Shown piece by piece: positions 6,695-16,547 of a DNA stretch of 37,066 bases. Each line of letters begins with the position of its first letter. Within the stretch, counting starts at the first letter, position 1. This stretch comes from Bacteroidales bacterium (GTDB lineage: Bacteria; Bacteroidota; Bacteroidia; Bacteroidales; UBA1715), in assembly GCA_031286165.1 (NCBI GenBank), contig JAITUU010000047.1, positions 1-37,066 of the forward strand, read 5' to 3'. The translations under genes and the position numbers were made by a program. The notes below the pieces were generated by a model, which was not told where the DNA came from, searched no databases, and saw nothing but the letters and a program-made list of their open reading frames with translations.

Positions 6695-9600
6695 CTACTG
6701 CACTACTATTTTTTGCAACGAAACTTGCTGCATTCCTCGCGGAGAGTGAATACGCAACACACAGTTGTAAATTCCTTCGCGCAAACGTGCGCCGTTGGTT
6801 GTTTGACAATTCCATTGCAAACTATTTTTTGCTTGTGCTTTCATGGTTTGTTGTACAAAAGCAACTTGATTTCCCATCATATCATATACTAAAAGAGAAA
6901 CTTGTAAATCTTCATTCGCTTGATTGTGTTCAAAAGAAATGGTGAGCACACTACCGCTCACCGGATTCGGATAGGCAAGCACTCGCCCAAGCGAAAGATT
7001 GTGCGAATGAGCAACGGAGAATGTAAGCATTTCTTCGCGCACATTGTTTTGCGTATCCCACACACGCAGTACAATAGTGTGTTCTCCTTCGCTTAGTTGC
7101 AAAAGTTGATACCTCAATGTTCCCGAAGTATAAGAATCTCTATCGGCTACGTAACTGTCATTGAGCACTATGGGATTTCGTTCATCGCCGTCAATAATAA
7201 GCACTATATTGTGTCCTATGGCAATGTCGGAAATATTGATACCCGATTTATCGTCAGAAAGTTTCACCAACAAGAGCGGATTTTCGTTGGTAACACCACC
7301 TTGCACAAAATTATAGGAGTTCAAAAACAATTCCACGCGCGGCGGCGTTTCGTCTTTTTCTTCGTTTTCCGCACTGCCGTTGATTGCAATAAAATAACTT
7401 CCAGCGGCTTGCACACTGCCGCTATTGGCAAAAAAGTTTATTTTTCCTCGTCCGGCGGTATAACTAATATCTTGCGGCACAATCACCTGCGCATCAAAAC
7501 GCCCATTTACCACCGTAGCCCAACCGCGGAAAAGAATATTTTTTTGCACTTCAAATTTTATTTTATCACTGCCATCATTTGCCAGCGTTTCCACCATTTG
7601 CGGTTTATCAAATATAGTTATGAGTAATTCTCCGTTGTAATCGCTTAGAATTTCATTGTTGTAACCGCGAACACTTCCCCCAAGCCGCACTTTTTGATTT
7701 GCCTGCAAAGGGCGGTCGTAGTCGTCAATGGCGTATGTATCAATACTATCGAGCGTTACGGTTTGCTGCGGAATAGCGAGTAACATGGCAGGGTCGCCCA
7801 AAAGAGCAAATTTTCGTTTATTCAAATCCGACTGTCCAAGTGAATTTTTTGCTTTTCGGAGCGATTCACCTATGGTAAGTTGCTCACCGGCATCGTTGCG
7901 TTCAAATAAATATTCATAGATTTTCGCATTGAGCATTTCGTTGAGATTGGAATACACCGTGCGCGTGGTGCTGAAAAGTGCTATGGCACCGCCGTCTTTT
8001 TGCAAAAACAGTTTTTCGCCCAATGAATTAATTTTGGGGTTATCGTAAGGCGCAATACCGCACGCTGCGGTAATTACCAAGGGTAATTTTTCGCTGTTTT
8101 TCCACAATTCCACCATAGCGGTAGTAAGGGCGTATTCCTGCGCCAAGCGCGTATAATGTCCGTGCCCTGTGTAATTGAACACCAGCGTTCCTTTTATCAT
8201 GCGCTCATTCACCGCTCGCGAAGCATCGGGATAACGTTGCCCCGAACTATTGCTCACTTGTTTATAGGCATCTAAAAATATTTTTTCAAAATTGAACTGC
8301 GGATATTTCGTTGCAATTTGTTTTGCCAAATCGTCCGCTTGGCGGGCGTGCATTGTTTGACCGGCATCGGCATCATCGGCAAGTAGGGTTATGTAATTTT
8401 GCCATTCGCCTCTATTTTGCGGTGCAGTGCAGTAGTTCACAAGTTTTTGCACCGCAATTTTCGCATCGGCAAGCGTATTCACCGGCATTCTACCTACGGC
8501 TATATCCATATCGCCCACCATGTCGTCATTGCTGTTCACTCCTTTACCTGCTTGCAAAATCCCAAAAAAATCATCGCTCACAAGGGTTTGTAGCGAATTT
8601 AAACTCTCTTTACTTTCATAGCAAATTATGGGAATTTGTGTTTCTTTCACATTTCTGTTGTCGTAATCGGCTCCGCCGAAAAAAAGTACATACTGCAAAT
8701 TGCCGCCGCTGCGCCACAAATAGGTAAAATAATTGCGCAAAGCCGCAGGATCGGGGCGTCCTCCGGAAAATTCATCAAAAATTTCTTGTTGGTTCACTAT
8801 TGCTACGCGCAAAGCTTTTTGCCGAGCGTGCAAATCTGCAATTTTTTGTGCCTCACCGCGCAATGTTTCAGCACTCACTATTATCATATTGGCAGTGGTA
8901 TATGCCAAAATATCGCGATTGTGCAATTTTTTTTGAAACGTGGGAGTTTTGAAATTTTGCGCAAACACCACATATTCGCCGCTACGCGAAATATCATCGG
9001 CAAAGCGCACTTTTCCTCCGGAATAGGAAACATTCATTACCTGCGGCACTTCGGGATTACTCACATTCCACACCTGCACGGGCGCAGGTGTTTCTATTTC
9101 GTACTGCCCTACCGCGAGCAATGCCGTTTGCGAATAATTGCGAAACACAAGTTGCTCCTGCGAGAACGCGAGTTTCGAGCGAAAGTGTACAAGACAATAA
9201 TCCAAATATCGTTTACTATCTACGCCATCGAATTTTGCGGTAATTTTCACCGAAAGTGTATTTCCTTTGAGTAGAAAATTATCTTCCGATTCGTACAAGC
9301 GCGCATATTGGTCGGAATTATTTGCCTGCACCAAAATCTGCTTGCGTGCTTGCCCGTTCACCGCCACATCGAAGGCTGCGGTTTTGGCATGACGGGCTGC
9401 AACTTGTATTTTTGTAGTTACAGGTTCTGTTTCCACAACATTCGGCAAGGTAAACGAAAGCGTTTTTTCACTCATGGTTTCAAGCCACAATCTGCCGCTT
9501 TGTATCACATTTTCTACATCTTTTTCATAGGTCAGCACATTATCGAACGAAGTAATTGTTTTAGTAACCGCAGCCGTTTCCGCCGGTTTTTGCTGTATGC

Positions 9601-10039
9601 GCAGCGGTTCTTCGCCGGCATTGACTCGCACAAAATAATAATTGTGCGTACTATACGAATTGAGCGCGTAGTCTATCTTTTTTTTTGTTTCGTTCCACTG
9701 CCAATTTCTCGGCACATCAGCATAAAAAAGCACATAATCACCTGAGGAAAATCGAGTGCCGGGTGCATTACTTGTATAAATTGCAATTTCATGAAGAGTT
9801 TTGGGCAGCGTTTCTGCGTTCAAAAGCGGCAATTCTCCCACTCCATTTCCAAAAATTTGAAGCGACTGCAGTTGCGAAAATCCCATAGCCACAAGGTCTT
9901 CGTAGGAAATTTTGTACACGCCGCTTTCGCCTACCTGCACTTTTGCCCATTCTCCGTGTTGCAACACCGATTGCGCCCACGCCGCCTGAGCGAAAAAGGC
10001 AATAACACAGAAAATCGTAATCTTTTTAATGGTTTTCAT
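6695..10039 (-). CDS. porU: Type IX secretion system sortase PorU (C25 peptidase family)
   Basis: At 1114 residues it is close to the ~1150 aa of Porphyromonas PorU. A signal peptide (MKTIKKITIFCVIAFFAQAAWAQ) precedes an N-terminal propeptide-like region. The gingipain-type (C25) catalytic region includes YVLFFGGADYDNR, FNYTGHGHYTRL with His626, and LPLVITAACGIAPYDN with Cys660, the expected His/Cys dyad. The C-terminus (~1020-1114) is itself a T9SS sorting domain (VLAYPNPVSGSVLTISF, VYDMMGNQV, LREGIYNCVLRI). PorU sits on the outer surface, removes sorting domains from cargo and attaches the cargo to surface lipopolysaccharide. It is divergent from the porP-like and gldJ genes; gldJ next to porU is also the arrangement in Flavobacterium johnsoniae. 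No porV is seen nearby. Confidence 0.92.
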   Translation of the reverse strand: MKTIKKITIFCVIAFFAQAAWAQSVLQHGEWAKVQVGESGVYKISYEDLVAMGFSQLQSLQIFGNGVGELPLLNAETLPKTLHEIAIYTSNAPGTRFSSGDYVLFYADVPRNWQWNETKKKIDYALNSYSTHNYYFVRVNAGEEPLRIQQKPAETAAVTKTITSFDNVLTYEKDVENVIQSGRLWLETMSEKTLSFTLPNVVETEPVTTKIQVAARHAKTAAFDVAVNGQARKQILVQANNSDQYARLYESEDNFLLKGNTLSVKITAKFDGVDSKRYLDYCLVHFRSKLAFSQEQLVFRNYSQTALLAVGQYEIETPAPVQVWNVSNPEVPQVMNVSYSGGKVRFADDISRSGEYVVFAQNFKTPTFQKKLHNRDILAYTTANMIIVSAETLRGEAQKIADLHARQKALRVAIVNQQEIFDEFSGGRPDPAALRNYFTYLWRSGGNLQYVLFFGGADYDNRNVKETQIPIICYESKESLNSLQTLVSDDFFGILQAGKGVNSNDDMVGDMDIAVGRMPVNTLADAKIAVQKLVNYCTAPQNRGEWQNYITLLADDADAGQTMHARQADDLAKQIATKYPQFNFEKIFLDAYKQVSNSSGQRYPDASRAVNERMIKGTLVFNYTGHGHYTRLAQEYALTTAMVELWKNSEKLPLVITAACGIAPYDNPKINSLGEKLFLQKDGGAIALFSTTRTVYSNLNEMLNAKIYEYLFERNDAGEQLTIGESLRKAKNSLGQSDLNKRKFALLGDPAMLLAIPQQTVTLDSIDTYAIDDYDRPLQANQKVRLGGSVRGYNNEILSDYNGELLITIFDKPQMVETLANDGSDKIKFEVQKNILFRGWATVVNGRFDAQVIVPQDISYTAGRGKINFFANSGSVQAAGSYFIAINGSAENEEKDETPPRVELFLNSYNFVQGGVTNENPLLLVKLSDDKSGINISDIAIGHNIVLIIDGDERNPIVLNDSYVADRDSYTSGTLRYQLLQLSEGEHTIVLRVWDTQNNVREEMLTFSVAHSHNLSLGRVLAYPNPVSGSVLTISFEHNQANEDLQVSLLVYDMMGNQVAFVQQTMKAQAKNSLQWNCQTTNGARLREGIYNCVLRIHSPRGMQQVSLQKIVVQ

Positions 10040-10092
10040 GAAAAATTGTAAAATATATGCTACTCTAATTACGTAATTATGGATTGAAATAG

Positions 10093-10100
10093 TATTTTTG
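10093..10100 (+). promoter_or_regulatory. -7 box (TATTTTTG) for the porP-gldJ unit
   Basis: TATTTTTG fits TAnnTTTG and lies ~65 bases before the porP-like ATG at 10166. The gldJ upstream gap (59 bases) has no comparable box, which suggests one transcript for both. Confidence 0.45.
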
Positions 10101-10165
10101 GGGTGCTAAAATACCAAACTTTTTCCACTTTTCGCATTTTCATACCATATATATATTGTATAAGC

Positions 10166-11131
10166 ATGTATCGGCATTTTGTAATCACATCTATTTTCAC
10201 CTGCGCAATCGCTGTTTTGTGTGCGCAGCCGGTAGATTTTTCGCAAACGCCGAGTAATTATATTTACACCAATCCTGCCTTTGCCGGCAATAACAACTGC
10301 CCCACCGCCTACACTTCGTATCGCATACGCAATTTTAGCAACGGCGAATTTTTCTCTACCAATTTCTTGTCGTTCGACAATTACGCAGCCTTCATGAATA
10401 CCGATATTGGATTGAGTGTCCTGCATGATATTCAAAATTCTGTATTTCACACCACCGGAATTGCTGCGATTGCAGCACGCGATATATTCATAGCACGAGG
10501 AGTAATGCTCAAATACGCACTTGCTCTGGGCTATTATTACAGCAGAATTTCGGGCGAAAATCTTATTTTTCCCGACCAAATAAACCCATTTTCTACGGAA
10601 ATAAGCACTTCGGGCGAAGAATTCACCGGAAAAATGCAACATCTCTACGATATAGAGCCGGGAATATTGCTCTATACCTATAATATATATGCCGGTATTA
10701 CCGCCAAACACATACAGGAATTTTTCCGAAAAAACAGTTTTTTCAACCCGCTGCACCCCACTATTTCCATTCATGCCGGCGGATATTTTGAAACAAGCAG
10801 AGGTTCTTCTCTCAAATATTTATATCAATGGTATCCGCATTTGAACATTTCCATAGCCCCAAGTTCGGCATTTACCCAACTCGGAATGCGCGTTCAGAGG
10901 AATTTTTTAGAGTTTGGAGCCGCCTTTCGAGAAAATTTTTCATTTAATGCAGAAAGTTTTATTCTTTTTGTTGGTTTAGTTCAAAAAAAGTATAAATTTG
11001 CATACAATTGTGATATTACATTAAATTCACGAAAAAGAAATTATTTCAATACTCACGAAATTTCTTTGAGTTACACATTTGAATGTAGAACACAAGTACG
11101 AAAAATGGGTGCTGTGAGAGCACCGCAGTAA
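10166..11131 (+). CDS. PorP/SprF family type IX secretion outer-membrane protein
   Basis: The product (321 aa) starts MYRHFVITSIFTCAIAVLCAQ (signal peptide), followed by the family hallmark YIYTNPAFAGNNNCPTAYTSYR, normally seen as NPAxAG near the N-terminus. The rest alternates aromatic and small residues as expected for a 12-14 strand barrel (YALALGYYYSRISG, PTISIHAGGYF, FAYNCDITLN), ending in SLSYTFECR. PorP/SprF proteins are outer-membrane partners of the T9SS; many copies exist per genome, some dedicated to cargo with gliding-type C-terminal domains. The position between porU and gldJ supports a secretion role. An in-frame GTG 21 codons upstream is rejected because it would lie just after the -7 box and before the signal peptide. 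Confidence 0.85.
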   Translation: MYRHFVITSIFTCAIAVLCAQPVDFSQTPSNYIYTNPAFAGNNNCPTAYTSYRIRNFSNGEFFSTNFLSFDNYAAFMNTDIGLSVLHDIQNSVFHTTGIAAIAARDIFIARGVMLKYALALGYYYSRISGENLIFPDQINPFSTEISTSGEEFTGKMQHLYDIEPGILLYTYNIYAGITAKHIQEFFRKNSFFNPLHPTISIHAGGYFETSRGSSLKYLYQWYPHLNISIAPSSAFTQLGMRVQRNFLEFGAAFRENFSFNAESFILFVGLVQKKYKFAYNCDITLNSRKRNYFNTHEISLSYTFECRTQVRKMGAVRAPQ

Positions 11132-11190
11132 ATGTAAGTTAGTAGAAATAAATAAATTAGAAAAATAGGTATCAATTAAATTATAACATT

Positions 11191-12705
11191 ATGAGTAATA
11201 AAAAGTTTTTTCTTTATTCATTGGTAGCAAGCATTGTTGTTTTAGGTGCTTGTTCAAAACAAGTTTCCAACTCCACCGGTTGGAACTACAACGACTCTCG
11301 TAACGGGGGATTTCAAAAATACGATGACTATTATGAGCAAGAAACCGGTCCGGGACTTGTACTCGTGGAAGGTGGTTCTTTTATGATGGGACAAGTGCAG
11401 CAAGACGTTATGTACGATTGGAACAATATGTCGCGCAAAGTATCTGTTTCTTCGTTTTATATGGACGAAACCGAAGTTCGCAACTTAGACTATCGTGAGT
11501 ATCTTCATTGGATTAGTCGCGTGTTCTCTGAAAATAGAGCGGTATATTGGGCTGCACTGCCCGATACTCTTGTGTGGCGCAATAAATTGGCGTACAACGA
11601 ACCTATGGTGGAGCATTATTTCCGCCATCCGGCATACCAAAACTATCCGGTAGTAGGTGTAAGTTGGTTGCAAGCCTCTGACTACTGTATATGGCGTACC
11701 GACCGCGTGAACGAACGTATTCTTATTCGCGAAGGTATTTTGAATGAAAATATCGACCAATCGGGAATTGAAAATTTCAACACCGAGGCATATCTCAACG
11801 GATTGTATGAAGGTAGTGTACGCGCCAATGTTCAGGATTTCAATCCAAACAATAGCGAAGGTACTCGCCCTGTGAGAATGGAAGACGGTATTCTTCTTCC
11901 AAAATATCGCCTCCCAACCGAAGCAGAATGGGAATTTGCAGCACTTGCACTCATAGGAAACTCCATAGACGAACGTATTTACGAACGTAGAATTTTCCCT
12001 TGGAACGGACACTACACTCGTAATCCTGCTGTGAAACAACGCGGTAAAATGATGGCGAACTTCACTCGCGGTCGCGGAGACCAAATGGGGGTTGCCGGCA
12101 GATTGAACGATGCTGCCGACATTACCGCTCCGGTACTTTCATACTGGCCAAATGACTATGGACTTTATTGTATGGCAGGTAACGTAAACGAATGGGTGTT
12201 AGACGTATATCGCTCATATTCTTTCGATGATGTAAACGAATTTCGTCCTTTCCGCGGTAATGTATTTACCAAATTTGAACTTGGAGAAGAAGGACAAGGA
12301 ACATTTGCAGAACGCGATTCACTCGGACGTATGGTACGTGTACCAATTACTACCGAAGATGGTTTCGGACGTACCAATTATCGTCAAGCCGACAATATTA
12401 ACTACTTAGACGGCGACCGACAATCAACTATTAACTATCAAGACGAATTGGCAGAAGACGCTACTGAGGTTGCAGGTTCTACACTTATGTATCAACAACG
12501 CGATACCCCCGAAGAACTCTACGCTGCCGAAGGTTGGTTCACGCTGGTAAACGACCACTCACGGGTGTATAAAGGCGGTGGTTGGAAAGACCGCGCGTAC
12601 TATCTCTCTCCGGGTTCACGCCGATTCTTAGACGAGCGCAAAGCCGCTGACGACTTAGGATTCCGCTGTGCTATGACCCGTGTGGGAAAACCAACAGCAT
12701 ATTAA
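11191..12705 (+). CDS. gldJ: Gliding motility / T9SS lipoprotein GldJ
   Basis: The product (504 aa) is a lipoprotein: a hydrophobic leader ends in VLGAC with the lipidated Cys at 21. The body is a formylglycine-generating-enzyme (sulfatase-modifying) fold: GPGLVLVEGGSFMMG, VSSFYMDETEVRN, YPVVGVSWLQASDYC, RLPTEAEWEFAA, YGLYCMAGNVNEWVLDVY, VYKGGGWKDRAYYLSPGSRRF and LGFRCAMTR. The segment TGWNYNDSRNGGF and the phrase PDTLVWRNKLAYNEPM match GldJ rather than GldK. In Flavobacterium johnsoniae GldJ is needed for gliding and stabilises GldK; it is probably structural, not enzymatic. It lies 59 bases after the porP-like gene and is followed by a terminator. Confidence 0.9.
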   Translation: MSNKKFFLYSLVASIVVLGACSKQVSNSTGWNYNDSRNGGFQKYDDYYEQETGPGLVLVEGGSFMMGQVQQDVMYDWNNMSRKVSVSSFYMDETEVRNLDYREYLHWISRVFSENRAVYWAALPDTLVWRNKLAYNEPMVEHYFRHPAYQNYPVVGVSWLQASDYCIWRTDRVNERILIREGILNENIDQSGIENFNTEAYLNGLYEGSVRANVQDFNPNNSEGTRPVRMEDGILLPKYRLPTEAEWEFAALALIGNSIDERIYERRIFPWNGHYTRNPAVKQRGKMMANFTRGRGDQMGVAGRLNDAADITAPVLSYWPNDYGLYCMAGNVNEWVLDVYRSYSFDDVNEFRPFRGNVFTKFELGEEGQGTFAERDSLGRMVRVPITTEDGFGRTNYRQADNINYLDGDRQSTINYQDELAEDATEVAGSTLMYQQRDTPEELYAAEGWFTLVNDHSRVYKGGGWKDRAYYLSPGSRRFLDERKAADDLGFRCAMTRVGKPTAY

Positions 12706-12723
12706 TTGTAATAGCATAATTCC

Positions 12724-12756
12724 AAAAAGCCTCCTCGCAAAGGAGGCTTTTTTTTG
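12724..12756 (+). terminator. Terminator after gldJ
   Basis: A perfect 12-bp stem, AAAAAGCCTCCT with AGGAGGCTTTTT, encloses a 5-base loop and runs into T8, just after the gldJ stop codon. Confidence 0.88.
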
Positions 12757-12769
12757 CACAACACTGCAC

Positions 12770-12807
12770 AAAAAAAAAGAGTGAGCCGAATTACTTCAAA
12801 CTCACTC
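12770..12807 (-). terminator. Minus-strand terminator after the small gene at 12845
   Basis: Read on the minus strand, GAGTGAG, a 15-base loop and CTCACTC are followed by a T8 run. It lies 38 bases beyond the stop codon of the small minus-strand ORF, which argues that this ORF or an RNA in this place is transcribed. Confidence 0.6.
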
Positions 12808-12844
12808 TCCCCACTTTAAAAACATTAAAAAACACTTTTCTCTT

Positions 12845-13117
12845 TTAGTTGAGGAAAACCTCAGTAATACCACTTCTTGTGGTTATGCAAACAAACGCGC
12901 TACAGTAGTCGTGCAATAATCTCGTGCGCCACGCCGGCAGTGAGTACTCGCTCTGTTTTTTGCGTTTCTTTCGTTCTTCAATAGTAAATTCTGTAATCAT
13001 AGGCTCTGTGTTTGATTGGTTTGTTATTTCCTTGTTACTCATTTTACTTAATAACGCCGCTATTATACCGTTTAGTATGTAGTGTTTATTTTTTTCTTCT
13101 TTTATGAGCAAATTCAT
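12845..13117 (-). CDS. Small hypothetical protein (90 aa)
   Basis: An ATG-initiated ORF of 90 codons fills most of the 508-base gap between gldJ and the next cargo gene. The product starts MNLLIKEEKNKHYILNGIIA, is charged in the middle (FTIEERKKRKKQSEY) and has two Cys near the end (DYCSAFVCITTRSG). I recognise no family and no signal peptide. Support comes from a terminator placed just downstream on the same strand. Two tight hairpins (GAGG-AAAA-CCTC and ACCAC-TTCTT-GTGGT) lie within its last codons, so the region could instead be a structured non-coding RNA. No TAnnTTTG box is evident upstream. Confidence 0.42.
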   Translation of the reverse strand: MNLLIKEEKNKHYILNGIIAALLSKMSNKEITNQSNTEPMITEFTIEERKKRKKQSEYSLPAWRTRLLHDYCSAFVCITTRSGITEVFLN

Positions 13118-13151
13118 AATTTTAAGTACTATGTTTTATGAATATTTCCAT

Positions 13152-13159
13152 TACATTTG
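13152..13159 (+). promoter_or_regulatory. -7 box (TACATTTG)
   Basis: TACATTTG matches TAnnTTTG and lies 54 bases before the ATG of the cargo gene at 13214. No clear -33 TTTG is seen at the right distance. Confidence 0.45.
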
Positions 13160-13213
13160 CTTTATACATAAGTCGCTCAACAACAGCACTTATCGGCAAA
13201 ATATAAGAACAGT

Positions 13214-14752
13214 ATGATACTGAAGAAAATCGGAATGTATATAGTATTCGCCTTGTGCCTACTGCTTGTAAAACAACATAAAGTACAGGCGCAAACCTCG
13301 CTGAACAATACCGGCGTATTGTATTTTTCCAAAGGAAGTTACATTACGATTGCCGGAAATTTCAACAACTGCAACAAAGGGCGCGTGTATGCCGATACTA
13401 CCCTGTATAATGGGTTATACGTAGGCGGAAACGTGAGCAACACTGCCGATTCTGTGCTGAATTTTGCAAACGTAAAAACAACCTTCTTCGGTGCAGATAG
13501 CGATAGCATTACCGGCACACAAACAATTCAATTCAGCCGAATGGATATAAACAAACATTCTTCTACCACTACGGTAAATGTATTTCAACCTATTTCCATA
13601 AGCGATACCATGAGTTTAACGCAGGGAATTTTTGACCTGCGAAACGATAGCGTGAATTTACTCACCACCGGACTGCTTTACAACGAAAACAATACCAACT
13701 ACGTAATGGCTTCCGATGGCGAACATAATGGTTACGGCTACGGCACTATTTCTGCCACACGCACCTTAAAAAGCGATGAAAATACCAATATTGCAGGCTT
13801 GGGAGTTGATATACTATGCGGCAATTATGCCGGCACCCGCACCATTACACGCGGACACCGCATACAGCGCAATGTGAATGGCGAAAATCCAAGTATTAAA
13901 CGCTACGTGCAGTTACCCGATTTTCCTGCCATTAGTGAAAATGCCATCATTGTTTTGCATTTTCTCGACCAAGAATTGAATGGATTTACACCGGAAGAAA
14001 TCAGTTTATTTCGCAATATAGTAGTGGTGCCGGTAAGCAAACAAGCACAACTGCGCGATGCGGCAAGCGATACCACGTGGGTAGAAGTGGTAACGCTGGT
14101 AAATACCGACAATGCACCGCAGTATAGTGCCACTTCACAAGGAAGTTACAATGTGCAAAGCGGAACGTCCATCACCGGCGGCAACATATTCACAGGAAGT
14201 TTGTATAGTAATTTTTTACCCATAGAACTCACCGCATTCACTGTTGATTGCGCTCCGGCTGGCAATACGCTCCGCTGGACTACTGCCACCGAAACTCGAA
14301 ACGATTATTTTACTCTCGAACGCAGTTTCGATGGCGTGCATTTCGATATTATTGCCGAAATTCCGGGTGCCGGCACTTCTACTCGCTCGCTCAATTACAG
14401 CGTGTACGATGCCATAGAAGGAGAAAAATTGGCATATTATCGCCTTTCGCAAACCGACTACAATGGCACTACACAGGAATTTGACGTAATTTCTACCCAC
14501 TGTCAGTTTTCCTATCAAATTTATGTGATTAACTATCATAGCGTGGCTGCCGATTTTTATGCCGAAGAATCTTCGCCCTACTCATTATCTATATATGACT
14601 TGCTTGGCGAGCGCGTGGCATCGCTCAGCGGCACTTCCACCGAAGGTTTCAATCATGTGGAAATTCCCAATTTGAAATTGCACACCGGCACCTACATAGC
14701 CGATTTATCTCACAACGGAATTACTCAAACGCAAAAATTATATTTGCATTAG
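13214..14752 (+). CDS. Secreted protein with T9SS type A sorting domain
   Basis: The product (512 aa) has a signal peptide (to about residue 27, ...QHKVQAQ), a long Thr/Asn-rich beta-structured body beginning with NNTGVLYFSKGSYITIAG, and a fibronectin-like module often found before sorting domains: LPIELTAFTVDC, LRWTTATETRNDYFTLERS, then AYYRLSQTDYNG. The final ~75 residues (SLSIYDLLGERVASL, LHTGTYIADLSHNG, QTQKLYLH) form a type A sorting domain. It is expected to be exported through the T9SS, with the domain removed by PorU. No catalytic motif is visible; an adhesin or surface-layer role is possible. It has its own -7 box. Confidence 0.85.
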   Translation: MILKKIGMYIVFALCLLLVKQHKVQAQTSLNNTGVLYFSKGSYITIAGNFNNCNKGRVYADTTLYNGLYVGGNVSNTADSVLNFANVKTTFFGADSDSITGTQTIQFSRMDINKHSSTTTVNVFQPISISDTMSLTQGIFDLRNDSVNLLTTGLLYNENNTNYVMASDGEHNGYGYGTISATRTLKSDENTNIAGLGVDILCGNYAGTRTITRGHRIQRNVNGENPSIKRYVQLPDFPAISENAIIVLHFLDQELNGFTPEEISLFRNIVVVPVSKQAQLRDAASDTTWVEVVTLVNTDNAPQYSATSQGSYNVQSGTSITGGNIFTGSLYSNFLPIELTAFTVDCAPAGNTLRWTTATETRNDYFTLERSFDGVHFDIIAEIPGAGTSTRSLNYSVYDAIEGEKLAYYRLSQTDYNGTTQEFDVISTHCQFSYQIYVINYHSVAADFYAEESSPYSLSIYDLLGERVASLSGTSTEGFNHVEIPNLKLHTGTYIADLSHNGITQTQKLYLH

Positions 14753-14882
14753 CAAATATACAGGTATTCACGGCTCTCAAAGCAAACGTAAAATTACACG
14801 TAGAACTACCCAATTACAGCGTAAGCGTGGGGTAGCAAACAATATTTTCATATTTCTTATTAGCACATTAGCATATTGTTTA

Positions 14883-14911
14883 TTGGCATATTGAAAAAAT
14901 ATGTATCTTTG
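14883..14911 (+). promoter_or_regulatory. guaB promoter (TTG-N18-TATCTTTG)
   Basis: TTG at 14883-14885 and TATCTTTG at 14904-14911 are separated by 18 bases, fitting the Bacteroidota -33/-7 pattern. The implied start point leaves a leader of under 20 bases before the ATG at 14934 and rules out an upstream in-frame ATG at 14901. Confidence 0.7.
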
Positions 14912-14933
14912 CGAGAAATTTAAACTCTACGCT

Positions 14934-16436
14934 ATGGCACAGATTAGTAACGAAATTTCACGCACATTCAACGAATACCTGTTAATACCGGGTTTAACCA
15001 CCAAGCAGTGCACTCCCGATAAAATTAATTTGCAAACTCCTTTGGTGAAATTTGCAAAAAACGGACGTCCTGCCATAGTGCTCAATACTCCTTTTGTGTC
15101 GGCTATTATGCAGTCGGTTTCCGATTCGGGCATGGCGATTGCACTTGCTCGCAATGGCGGAGTGTCTTTTATTTTTGGTTCACAAAGCATAGAAAGCCAA
15201 GCCGAAATGGTGAGGAAAGTGAAAAAATTCAAAGCGGGATTTGTAGTGAGTGATGCCAATCTTACACCCGAACACACACTGAAAGATGTGCTTGCATTGA
15301 AAGAGAAAACAGGATTTTCCACCATTGCCGTTACCCACGATGGTTCTTCTAACGGGAAATTACTCGGACTTGTTACCAGCCGCGATTATCGACCCGGAAA
15401 AGATAACGAGCACACTACCGTAAAAGAATTTATGACCCCCTTCTCGAAATTAATTACCGGCAAATACGGCATTAGTTTAGACGAAGCAAACGATATAATT
15501 TGGAACAATAAAATCAACTGTTTGCCTATAATAGGCGATAATCAAACAATGAAATATTTTGTGTTCCGCAAAGATTACGACAATCACAAAAACAATCCGA
15601 ACGAACTGCTCGACTCACAAAAACGCTTAATAGTGGGTGCGGGCATCAATACGCGCGATTACGAAGAACGCATTCCCAAATTGGTAGATGCCGGCGTGGA
15701 CGTGCTGTGTATAGATTCTTCGGACGGTTTTTCGGAGTGGCAAAAAGATTGCATAGAATTTGTGCGCAAAACCTACGGCGACACGGTAAAAATTGGTGCC
15801 GGAAATATTGTAGATGCCGAAGGATTTAATTATTTAGCCGATGCCGGTGCCGATTTTATCAAAGTGGGAATTGGCGGCGGTTCTATTTGCATTACGCGCG
15901 AACAAAAAGGAATTGGGCGTGGTCAGGCAACTTCCATTATAGAAGTAGCGCAGGCTCGCGATGAATATTTCAAAAAACATGGCGTGTATATTCCTATTTG
16001 CTCCGATGGCGGCATAGTGCAAGATTATCACATGGTGCTTGCGCTGGCTATGGGTGCCGATTTTCTCATGATGGGTCGTTATTTTGCGCGTTTCGATGAG
16101 AGTCCTACAAAAAAACTCCTCATTGGCGGCTCTTATGTGAAAGAATATTGGGGCGAAGGTTCCAATCGTGCACGAAATTGGCAACGCTACGACATGGGCG
16201 GCAATTCCACGCTCAAATTTGAAGAAGGTGTAGATAGTTACGTGCCTTACGCCGGGAAATTGAAAGATAATTTGGAAATTACGCTGGGAAAAATAAAAGC
16301 AACCATGTGCAGTTGCGGAACTCTTTCGATTGAAGAATTGAAAAACAATGCAAAAATCACCCTCGTTTCGAGCACCAGCATTATAGAAGGCGGCGCACAC
16401 GACGTAATTGTGAAAGATAGTAAAAACAGTCAATAG
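14934..16436 (+). CDS. guaB: IMP dehydrogenase
   Basis: The product (500 aa) catalyses the NAD-dependent oxidation of IMP to XMP, the committed step of GMP synthesis. A TIM barrel is interrupted at ~112-215 by paired CBS modules ([24 protein letters not shown]... and [21 protein letters not shown]). The catalytic loop [20 protein letters not shown] holds the nucleophile Cys319; [29 protein letters not shown] and the [15 protein letters not shown] flap segment follow. The N-terminus ([17 protein letters not shown]) differs from classical IMPDH (TFDDVLL...), so it belongs to a divergent subgroup; a GMP-reductase-like activity is less likely given the CBS domains and flap. Start MAQIS follows from the promoter position. 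Confidence 0.88.
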   Translation: MAQISNEISRTFNEYLLIPGLTTKQCTPDKINLQTPLVKFAKNGRPAIVLNTPFVSAIMQSVSDSGMAIALARNGGVSFIFGSQSIESQAEMVRKVKKFKAGFVVSDANLTPEHTLKDVLALKEKTGFSTIAVTHDGSSNGKLLGLVTSRDYRPGKDNEHTTVKEFMTPFSKLITGKYGISLDEANDIIWNNKINCLPIIGDNQTMKYFVFRKDYDNHKNNPNELLDSQKRLIVGAGINTRDYEERIPKLVDAGVDVLCIDSSDGFSEWQKDCIEFVRKTYGDTVKIGAGNIVDAEGFNYLADAGADFIKVGIGGGSICITREQKGIGRGQATSIIEVAQARDEYFKKHGVYIPICSDGGIVQDYHMVLALAMGADFLMMGRYFARFDESPTKKLLIGGSYVKEYWGEGSNRARNWQRYDMGGNSTLKFEEGVDSYVPYAGKLKDNLEITLGKIKATMCSCGTLSIEELKNNAKITLVSSTSIIEGGAHDVIVKDSKNSQ

Positions 16437-16547
16437 GTATCAGTTATTAGTTTTTAGTGCTTAGTGATTAGTGATTAGAAATTACAAACTACGCATTTTT
16501 GAAAACTGAAAAACCGGTATCTAACAACTAATACCTAACAACTCATT

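Noticed and set aside
14806..14835. CTACCC...GGGTAG inverted repeat as a terminator of the cargo gene
   Set aside because: The stem is only 6 bp with an 18-base loop and no T run follows, so it is not supported.
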